Shown piece by piece: positions 7,416 to 13,054 of a DNA stretch of 13,054 nt. Location of the stretch: contig JAFXSH010000148.1 in assembly GCA_017525805.1 (NCBI GenBank), forward strand, positions 1 to 13,054, read 5' to 3'. The first letter of the stretch is position 1. Every line of letters starts with the position of its first letter. Under the pieces are notes generated by a model. That model had not been told where the DNA came from. It ran no database searches and saw only the letters and a list, made by a program, of their open reading frames with translations. This DNA is from Clostridia bacterium (GTDB taxonomy: Bacteria > Bacillota_A > Clostridia > Christensenellales > Aristaeellaceae). The position numbers were made by a program, and so were the translations under genes.

Positions 7416-8450
7416 ATGGCAAACAAGCGGGTCACCATGCAGGACATTGCCGACGCCTGCGGCCTTTCCAGAAATACGGTATCCAAGGTGTTCAACGGGC
7501 GCGGTGCGGTGCCCCCTGCCACCCGCGCGCTGATCCTGCAAAAAGCGGGCGAGCTGGGCTACGGCCTGCCCGCCGAGGGAAAGCCCGCCGTTTCTCAGCA
7601 GGCCGGCGGCAGCATCGCCCTGCTCACCAATAACATGCCCGTGGATTATCACTTCGGCACTTATTTTGTTACCACGTTCACCGACCAGATCTGCCGGGCG
7701 GGTTATACCCTGAAAATGTTTGAAATCTCTGCCGGCGAAATGCAAAAAAAGCAGCTGCCGCCTCACTTCATCCCGGAACAAACGGCAGGGATCGTGGCGA
7801 TCGAGCTGTTTGACGCTGACTATTTGAATATGATTTGCGGCCTGGATTTGCCTACCGTCGTGATCGACAGCCCGGCCCATTCGCTGATCCATCTCTACCC
7901 GTGTGATTTTGTTTCTATGGAAAACGTGGCCAGCATAAGCGCCGTGATGCAGCGGCTCCTTGCCCTTGGCGCGCGCCGTATCGGCTTTGTGGGCGACAAG
8001 GAGCATTGCGGCAGCTTTTACGAGCGCTGGTTCGGCTATCGGATGGGAATGGAGCAGGCGGGGCTCAAGCTGGATGAAAGCCTTTGCATCCTGGCTCCGG
8101 ACGCTTCTCCCTACAAGGAATCCGACTGGCTGATCGCTCAAATGAACCGCATGCCCGCTTTGCCGGACGCCTTCGTCTGTGCCAACGATTATCTGGCCGT
8201 CCACCTAATGAACGCAATCAAAAAGAAGGGACTCCGCATCCCCGACGATATCATGGTCACCGGCTTTGACGGCACTTCCCAATCTGCCCTGGTGGAACCC
8301 GCCCTCACCACCGTGCAGATCCCCAGCATCGAAATCGGCCGCATGTCCGCCGATATCCTGCTGGCCCGCATCCGCAATCCGGAGCTTCCTTTCAGCTGGA
8401 CGCATATCCGCACCAACCCCGTGTGGCGCAAGAGCACGAGAGAAGGATAA
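7416..8450 (+). CDS. LacI-family transcriptional regulator
   Basis: 344 residues from ATG 7416. A TTG at 7404 is also in frame, but it directly abuts the AGAAGGG ribosome site (7397-7403), so ATG is preferred, although its 12-base spacing is rather long. The N-terminal helix-turn-helix is clear (VTMQDIADACGLSRNTVSKVFNG, residues 6-28). A periplasmic-binding-protein-like effector domain runs from about 65 to 335, with DAFVCANDYLAVHLMNAIKK (251-270) and DIMVTGFDG (278-286). The usual hinge helix (YxPNxxARxL) is not seen; the matching stretch reads YGLPAEGKPAVSQQAGG. It is transcribed away from the sugar operon and probably controls it in response to a sugar or breakdown product. Whether it represses or activates cannot be read directly. 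Confidence 0.9.
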   Translation: MANKRVTMQDIADACGLSRNTVSKVFNGRGAVPPATRALILQKAGELGYGLPAEGKPAVSQQAGGSIALLTNNMPVDYHFGTYFVTTFTDQICRAGYTLKMFEISAGEMQKKQLPPHFIPEQTAGIVAIELFDADYLNMICGLDLPTVVIDSPAHSLIHLYPCDFVSMENVASISAVMQRLLALGARRIGFVGDKEHCGSFYERWFGYRMGMEQAGLKLDESLCILAPDASPYKESDWLIAQMNRMPALPDAFVCANDYLAVHLMNAIKKKGLRIPDDIMVTGFDGTSQSALVEPALTTVQIPSIEIGRMSADILLARIRNPELPFSWTHIRTNPVWRKSTREG

Positions 8451-8561
8451 AAGGGACTGAAAGGAAGTCGAAGGGAGTAAAAAAGACTGGAGTTCTCTGC
8501 TTGACAGTGGTATATTGTATGTGGTGCGTTTTGGCGATAAACCAAGCTCATTTTTCTTTGC

Positions 8562-8596
8562 AAGCCCTGCTGCAATGATCGCCACGGGGCTTTTTT
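8562..8596 (+). terminator. Probable rho-independent terminator downstream of the LacI-family gene
   Basis: AAGCCC (8562-8567) can pair with GGGCTT (8587-8592), and a run of six T (8591-8596) follows. The loop is long (19 bases), so the stem is modest. It lies 112 bases past the regulator stop. The 8451-8561 stretch holds no gene that I can support. Confidence 0.45.
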
Positions 8597-8636
8597 CATG
8601 CCATCGTGAAGATGATGGGGTAATGCGAGAGAAAGG

Positions 8637-9004
8637 ATGGGTTACGATGATGGACTCGAAAACCGTACACACGGCGCGGTGACTATTATTTCCCTGATTT
8701 GAATCTATCTGATGCTGATCAATCTCCGCTTGGATGCTATGGCCGGATGCGCCTGAATTATCTCTGGGAGCATCGTCCCGGCCTGTACGCCCGCCTGATT
8801 CTATCCGGTACGCTTTACAAACACTTAGCCGAGATCGACCAGGCCAGCCGACAGAGAATGGAACGAATCATCTCCCAAATGGCCCAGGCAGAAGGCGTCG
8901 ATGAAAAGCTGAAAGCGAAAGATCAAATGGTCTGGGTCGGCCGGATGAACAATATCCGGCAGCGGGCAGAAGAAATCATTCTGCAAGAACTGATTTACGG
9001 ATAA
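8637..9004 (+). pseudogene. tnpV: TnpV-family transposon-encoded protein, frameshifted near its start
   Basis: The frame ending at 9004 gives PLGCYGRMRLNYLWEHRPG, a coiled-coil-like middle and MVWVGRMNNIRQRAEEI at the end, the signature of the small TnpV proteins of clostridial Tn4451-like elements. The matching N-terminus (GDYYFPDLNLSD) lies in the same frame but has no start codon. A plausible start is ATG 8637, after GAGAAAGG, encoding MGYDDGLE in another frame. Adding one A to the A-run at 8659-8662 joins the two as GLE-KPYTRRGDYYFPDL, which fits the family. Hence a one-base deletion or a sequencing error. From TTG 8699 an intact 101-residue product is possible. No transposase is beside it, so it is an orphan remnant. 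The function of TnpV is poorly known. Confidence 0.75.
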
Positions 9005-9187
9005 TCAAAACCACCGGCTAAGCCGGTGGTATGCACCGTGCCTTCAAGGCATAAAGCTTGCTGCGTCTTAAGACGCACCGAACGGTATACCAACCGCATC
9101 TTTTTCTCGGGCCGCCGCTATTCTGCCTCCTAATACTGAATCATCCTAATAGTCCGTATCTGTGAACGAAATGCTTTCGTTATTTAT
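9005..9187. other. Gene-free stretch with a series of small perfect hairpins
   Basis: No gene is seen here. Immediately after the tnpV stop come ACCACCGGC/GCCGGTGGT (9010-9018 and 9022-9030, loop TAA), GCCTT-C-AAGGC (9040-9050), the 16-base palindrome TGCGTCTTAAGACGCA (9062-9077), and AACGAAA/TTTCGTT (9165-9171 and 9175-9181). The first could end tnpV transcription but has no T-run. Several hairpins packed in 70 bases resemble mobile-element ends or a structured RNA. Confidence 0.5.
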
Positions 9188-9268
9188 TTACGCTGCCGCG
9201 TTGGCGTTCACCCGATCAATCACCCTTTTGATGCCCATCCACACGGAAAGATCAGAGAACACATCCAC
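9188..9268 (-). pseudogene. Possible C-terminal fragment of a lost leftward gene
   Basis: Read leftwards, the frame ending at TAA 9190-9188 encodes VDVFSDLSVWMGIKRVIDRVNANAAA. The codon choice and peptide composition look like a real protein tail, and the frame is closed just upstream by TGA. I do not recognise the family. It abuts the truncated alcohol dehydrogenase, so its front part would have been lost in the same event. A chance open frame remains quite possible. Confidence 0.3.
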
Positions 9269-9269
9269 A

Positions 9270-10059
9270 ATTCAGAAAAGCCCTGCCCATGGTGGATATC
9301 TTGACCCTCAGCGCCACCGGTTCCGAGTTTGACGGCGGCGGCGTGATCACCAATCTGAAAACCAACGAGAAACTGGGCGGCATGTACACCTATCCCGCCG
9401 TGTCCATCTGCGACCCGACGTACACCTTCTCCGTTTCGGCGTATCAGACCGCTGCCGGTTCCGCCGATATCATGAGCCACATCTTCGAGGGCTATTTTTC
9501 CAGGACGGAGGACAGCGGCCTTTCCGACGGCATCGCGGAAACCATCCTGCGCACAGTGATGAAATACTGTCCCATCGCCATCAGGGAGCCGGACAATTAC
9601 GAGGCCCGCGCCAATTTAATGGCGGTCTCGTCCGTGGCCTGCTCCGGCATCCCAGAATACGGCAAGCAGGATACCGGCTGGCCCTGCCCTGCCATGGAGC
9701 ATGAGCTTTCGGCTTATTATGACATTACCCACGGCGTCGGGCTTGCCATCCTCACGACCCGGTGGATGCGGCATATTTTAAAGAAAGATCCTTCCTGCGC
9801 CTGACGCTTTGTGCGCTTTGCGAAGAACGTGATGGGCCTGTCGGGCGAGGATGAAGCCGCGCTGGCCGCTGCCGGCATCGACGCGCTGGAAGCGTATTTC
9901 AAGTCGACCGGCATCCCGATGACGCTGTCCGAACTGAAGATCGGCCCGGAGCATTTCGCCGAAATGGCCTCCCACGCCAACGCCGACGGTTATCTGAAAA
10001 ACGCCTTCGTCGCGCTGACGGACGAGGACATCGTCGAAATCTACAAGGATTGCCTATAA
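9270..10059 (+). pseudogene. Iron-containing alcohol dehydrogenase, 5' truncated with internal stop
   Basis: The frame reads KALPMVDILTLSATGSE, matching the family's ALP..LTL.ATGSE segment. The metal-ligand region GSADIMSHIFEGYF (Asp and His) and the His-bearing stretch EHELSAYYDITHGVGLAIL follow. Family members have about 385-400 residues. Here the first 130-160 (the NAD(P)-binding domain) are missing. At 9802-9804 a TGA interrupts the same frame, and homology resumes at once (RFVRFAKNVMGLSG) and ends normally at 10059. The intact protein would reduce aldehydes or oxidise alcohols such as butanol with NAD(P)H. With the front half lost and a nonsense codon, it is almost surely non-functional. 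The true left edge is uncertain within about 9262-9285. Confidence 0.85.
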
Positions 10060-10118
10060 GGGAAAATGCTGCCGAAAAAGCAAAGGATCCGGGTAATGCC
10101 GATGTTTTCTCAAAATGG

Positions 10119-10163
10119 TATAATACACAGCGCCCCTGGAGACTTTCACTCCAGGTTCGGGGC
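10119..10163 (+). promoter_or_regulatory. Orphan extended -10 promoter followed by a hairpin
   Basis: TGG-TATAAT (TATAAT at 10119-10124) is a perfect extended -10 box without a clear -35. Seven to eight bases downstream begins a stem: CCTGGAG (10135-10141) with CTCCAGG (10149-10155), possibly extended by GCCC against GGGC. No gene follows on this strand before the next terminator, so it is either a leftover promoter or a short RNA. Confidence 0.3.
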
Positions 10164-10183
10164 ATGCCCATCAATCCCAAAAC

Positions 10184-10211
10184 GGCGGCCTCTCCATTCG
10201 GAGAGGCCGCC
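10184..10211 (-). terminator. Terminator of the fumarate-reductase-like gene
   Basis: GGCGGCCTCTCC (10184-10195) and GGAGAGGCCGCC (10200-10211) form a perfect 12-pair stem with a four-base loop. It lies 21 bases past the leftward stop codon. Reading leftwards, the stem is followed by GTTTTGGG, a short T-run. It may also stop rightward transcription coming from the pseudogene. Confidence 0.75.
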
Positions 10212-10232
10212 GCGCGTTCAGTAGGGGGCTGA

Positions 10233-11999
10233 TTACTTTACATATTCTGCAGCCTGTTGACCGGCGATGCGGCCAAAGACCACGAAATCGGCCACGGCGT
10301 TACCGCCCAAACGGTTGGCGCCGTGCACGCCGCCGGTGACCTCGCCCGCGGCGAACAGGCCGGGGATGATCTGGCCGTCGGTGGTCAGCACGTGGGTGCT
10401 CTCATCGATTTTCAAGCCGCCCATGGTGTGATGGATGCCCGCGGTGACCTTCACAGCATAGAAGGGAGCGGTATCCAGGGGCTGGGCAAAGCTGGTGCGG
10501 CCAAACTCCGGATCGTTCTTCTCGGCCACGCAGCCATTCCACTTTTCCATGGTGGCGGCAAAGGCGTCGGCAGGGATCTCCAGGATGGCGGCCAGTTCCT
10601 CATAGCTGTCCGCGCCGTACATGAAGCCGCGGTTAATGTAGCCCTGAATGACGGAGGAAGCGTCCACCATCTTTTGATCCACCACCAGCCAGGAGAAGGA
10701 GCCGGGCTGGGCGATCTCGGCAGCGGAGACCACATCGCGGGTGCCCACTTCGTCAATAAAGCGCTCGCCGTTGGCATTCACCAGGATAGCGCCATCGCCG
10801 CGCAGGCCCTCGGTGATCAGGGAAGCGGTATCGGCCTGCACGGTGGGATGGATCTGCACCTGCTCCATATCCACGGTGGCAGCGCCCAGCGCTTCGGCCA
10901 TCAGGATGCCCTGGCCCTGGATGCCGGCGGCGTTGGTAGTCATGAAGCCCGCCAGTTGGGGCGCGTACTTGACCACCATGTCCAGATTCGCGCCAAAGCC
11001 GCCGCTGGCCAGGATCACGGCCTTGGCGTTGACGGTGACGGTGTTGCCGGATTTGCCGGTGGCCACAATGCCACAGGCCGCGCCGTTTTCATCGGTCAGG
11101 ATCTGGGTGGCGGTGGTGTCGGTAAGCAGGGTGATGCCGTCCCGTTCCTGGCTGGCCTTTTCCAGCAGGGGCACGGTGTAAGCGCCCACAGAGACCACCT
11201 TGCCCTCGGCGTTCACCGGGCGATGGATGCGCTTCACGGACGCGCCGCCAAAGGCCGCCACGTTGTTCAGATCAATGCCAATGGAGCTGAGCCAATCGAT
11301 GGCGGCGGCGCTGTCGTTCACCAGGGTGTTCACCAGGTCAGGGTTGTTCAGGCCTTTGCCGCCGATCAGGGTATCCAGGGCAAAAAGCTCAGTGGAATCG
11401 AAATATCCTTCGGGATTGGCCTGCCAGGCTTCCCACTGCTCCCTGACCTTGGCAGCCAGGGCGATGATGGCCTCGTTATCGGCATAGGCTTCGGCGGCAG
11501 CCAGGGTTTTTTCCACGCCGGCATTCTCGCCAAATTCATTCTTGTCCTGATATACGGTCTTAGCGGCGTTCATGCCGCCGGTGGCCTTGACGGAGTTGCC
11601 GCCCACGGCGGGCTGGCTTTCCACGATGACCACCTTTTTGCCTTCGTCCGCGGCGGTAATAGCGGCTACCATGCCCGCGCCGCCCGCGCCGACCACCACG
11701 ATGTCGGCGTCGTAGGTTTCATCCTTGGCTTCCTCGGCCTGGGCCTGACGCATATAATCGTCGGGGTTCACGCCGGCGTTTTCCAGCGCCTGGCGGGCCG
11801 CCTCGATCACGGCGCCGCGGGTAACGAAGGCAAAGGTAGCGCCGGTGTAGGTGTCCACGATACCGTTCGCTTCCACGAAGGCCTGGGGCCACTCTTCAAC
11901 GACCTTGCTGCCGATGCCCTGAGTTTCGGCGTCACCGACGATCTCCACAATGGTGATTTCGCCATCGGCCAGGGTCATGGTCACAGTCACATCGCCGCC
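10233..11999 (-). pseudogene. FMN/FAD fumarate-reductase-like flavoprotein (flavocytochrome c family), start lost
   Basis: About 589 residues remain of a protein usually around 620-660. An FMN-binding domain comes first: GGDVTVTMTLADGEIT, then DTYTGAT (about 11837-11857), the flavinylation motif whose last Thr would carry covalent FMN. A FAD domain follows (VVVGAGGAGMVAA; VGGNSVKATGGMN), with the active-site motifs IHPT (near 10846), GERFIDEVGTRD, HHTMGG (10417-10434) and GANRLGGNAVADFVVFG. All catalytic segments are present, so the intact enzyme would reduce fumarate or another 2-enoate outside the membrane as an electron sink. Missing are the signal peptide and the first strands of the FMN domain. 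Upstream of 11999 the frame stays open but is only antisense to a LysR gene. No start with a ribosome site is visible, so the copy is probably dead. Confidence 0.85.
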
Positions 12000-12602
12000 A
12001 GCGAAGTGGCGCTGCGGGGCACGCTGCTGCCCGCCCTGCGGGATTATCGGCAGGAGTATCCCGGCGTACAGATCAACGTGCGCAGCACGACCAGCGAGGA
12101 CGCGATCTTTTTGATCCTGCATGGCCTGGCCGATCTGGCCATCGTCACCAAGCCACTCCATGAAAACGCTTCCCTGAGCGTGGAAACCTTGGCCACTTTT
12201 CCCGACGTGCTGGTGGCCCCCGCATCCATTTCCCCAAAGGCCGACCCTGAAGTCTGCTGTACTTTGGAACAGATCGCTTCCTGGCCCTTTGTGGCGATGC
12301 ATCGGAAAAGCGTGAGTTATGAAATGCTGTGCGGGTATTTTGCCCGGCACGGCCTGCTGTTCCATCCCACTACCTTCGTATCCGCTATGTCCCAGATCGT
12401 GCCCATGGTGTGCAGCGGGTTGGGCGCGGCGTTCCTGCCGGAATTTATGGCCCAGGAACAGCTGCGTGCCGGAGAAATCGTCATAATCCGCTTGACCGAT
12501 GATCCGCCAGCCCATACCGTGTGCATGATCACCCGGGCGAACCAGCCCGCCAGCGCAGCCTGCCGCGAACTGATGAACAGGCTGCTTGAAAATACACGCT
12601 GA
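11991..12602 (+). pseudogene. LysR-type regulator, C-terminal effector domain only
   Basis: From about 11991 the frame reads IAASEVALRGTLLPALRDYR-QEYPGVQINV, the standard start of a LysR substrate-binding domain. It continues through LADLAIVTKPL, LATFPDVLVAP, WPFVAMHRKS and MVCSGLGAAFLPEFMA to a stop at 12602. About 204 residues remain of about 295; the DNA-binding domain (about 90 residues) is absent. The gene points away from the fumarate-reductase-like gene, the usual layout of a LysR gene and its target, so it was probably its regulator. Without the helix-turn-helix it cannot act as a normal regulator. Confidence 0.85.
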
Positions 12603-12659
12603 AAGCTGGTCTTTGAAAATCTATTCAGTTCTACAGAAGATGTTATAGCACACTAAAGA

Positions 12660-12688
12660 CATGGCGGCAATATTGCTTTGCCGCCATG
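12660..12688. terminator. Bidirectional terminator hairpin between convergent genes
   Basis: CATGGCGGCAA (12660-12670) and TTGCCGCCATG (12678-12688) pair perfectly over 11 bases with a seven-base loop. It lies between the LysR stop (12602) and the hydrogenase stop (12698), nine bases past the latter. The T-runs on both sides are weak, so efficiency is uncertain. Confidence 0.65.
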
Positions 12689-12697
12689 AACATTCAG

Positions 12698-13054
12698 TTA
12701 TTGTAGAGGCGCGATGGCATCCAGAATGGTCTTTTCCAGGGCTTCCCGGCCATAGCTGTCCACGGCGGCCTTGTTCTTTTCGCCGTGGGTCAGGTTGCCT
12801 GCGCCGCCGATGCAGCCGTTCACGCAGGCCATACCCTCGATGAAATTGGCGTCCAGGACGTTCCTGCTCTTTTTGAGCAGCGCCATGCGGCATTCCTCAA
12901 TGCCGTCGCAGGTGCAGGCCTTCAGCTGGAAATCGTCCAGATGCTGTTCCTTCAGGCCCTCGGCCACGGCGTCGGACAAACCACCGCTGCGGGCGAAGAT
13001 GCGGCCAAAGTAGCTGGCGTTGTCCAGCACGTCCTCGGGCAGGGTGGTAATATC
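12698..13054 (-). CDS. [FeFe]-hydrogenase, C-terminal part of the H-cluster domain (5' end outside window)
   Basis: 118 C-terminal residues of a leftward gene running off the right edge. EGMACVNGCIGGAG matches the third H-cluster signature (ExMxCxxGCxxGgG), whose two cysteines hold the cluster. It is preceded by CTCDGIEECRMAL and followed by NLTHGEKNKAAVDSYGREALEKTI. The family makes or consumes H2 with ferredoxin in fermenting anaerobes. The short tail without a thioredoxin-like extension suggests a monomeric, ferredoxin-linked enzyme rather than an HydB/C-coupled one, but the N-terminal clusters are not visible. The gene ends cleanly at TAA 12700-12698, next to a hairpin terminator. Confidence 0.88.
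   Translation of the reverse strand, partial: DITTLPEDVLDNASYFGRIFARSGGLSDAVAEGLKEQHLDDFQLKACTCDGIEECRMALLKKSRNVLDANFIEGMACVNGCIGGAGNLTHGEKNKAAVDSYGREALEKTILDAIAPLQ

Noticed and set aside
7317..8204. Leftward open frame opposite the LacI-family gene
   Set aside because: Antisense shadow without domain features or ribosome site; the sense strand has an unmistakable helix-turn-helix and effector domain.
8501..8529. TTGACA at 8501 as a promoter for tnpV
   Set aside because: No acceptable -10 box lies 16-18 bases downstream; TATATT follows after only four bases.
9802..9804. TGA as a selenocysteine codon
   Set aside because: The position is not a conserved Cys in iron alcohol dehydrogenases, I see no convincing SECIS-like stem just downstream, and the gene is already truncated.
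10257..11990. Rightward open frame in front of the LysR fragment, suggesting a giant fusion protein
   Set aside because: This part is antisense to the flavoprotein and has the same low-complexity antisense look. Only the part after about 11991 resembles LysR.
12000..12515. N-terminal extension of the fumarate-reductase-like frame
   Set aside because: It is antisense to the LysR effector domain, has no family resemblance, no signal peptide and no convincing start.
1..13054. CRISPR arrays, tRNA or rRNA genes, prophage or defence-system genes
   Set aside because: I looked for regularly spaced repeats, cloverleaf structures and recognisable defence or phage proteins on both strands and saw none.

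Overview
The window looks like chromosomal DNA from an anaerobic, GC-rich Clostridia-type Firmicute, probably a gut commensal. Four things point this way: strong AGGAGG-type ribosome sites, a LplABC-type (CUT1) sugar ABC transporter with no ATPase gene of its own, a TnpV-type transposon protein, and an [FeFe]-hydrogenase. No species-level claim is possible from sequence alone.

Region 1 (1-7403) is an intact carbohydrate-use locus, read leftwards from an AT-rich control region. The order is permease 1 (7078-6107), permease 2 (6093-5173), a solute-binding lipoprotein (5047-3257), a secreted protein built from an Ig-like domain and three jelly-roll modules (3238-1418), and a glycoside hydrolase family 32 lipoprotein (1349 to beyond base 1). 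GH32 enzymes cleave fructose-containing glycans, so the simplest reading is a fructan or fructo-oligosaccharide locus: glycan is bound and trimmed at the cell surface, then imported. Two long hairpins sit between cistrons (5115-5161 and 1367-1408) and may set different expression levels along one transcript. A divergent LacI-family regulator (7416-8450) is the probable controller. The space between it and the operon carries two well-formed divergent promoters and repeated TTTACA(A/T)T motifs, one of them forming a 15-base palindrome.

Region 2 (8451-12603) is a decayed or rearranged segment. It holds a TnpV gene with a one-base frameshift, a run of small hairpins without a gene, what may be the tail of a lost leftward gene, an iron-containing alcohol dehydrogenase pseudogene (5' truncated, internal TGA), and a leftward FMN/FAD fumarate-reductase-like gene that has lost its start. 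That last gene abuts a rightward LysR-type regulator that has also lost its start. The abutment is best explained by one deletion across a divergent gene pair, biological or from assembly.

Region 3 (12604-13054) has a shared terminator hairpin and the C-terminal end of a leftward [FeFe]-hydrogenase that continues past the right edge.

The most novel candidate is the surface glycan-handling set: the multi-module binding protein lacks any visible anchor, and the GH32 enzyme has a variant catalytic motif. The repeat-rich control region, with a LacI protein that appears to lack a standard hinge helix, is the best regulatory lead.
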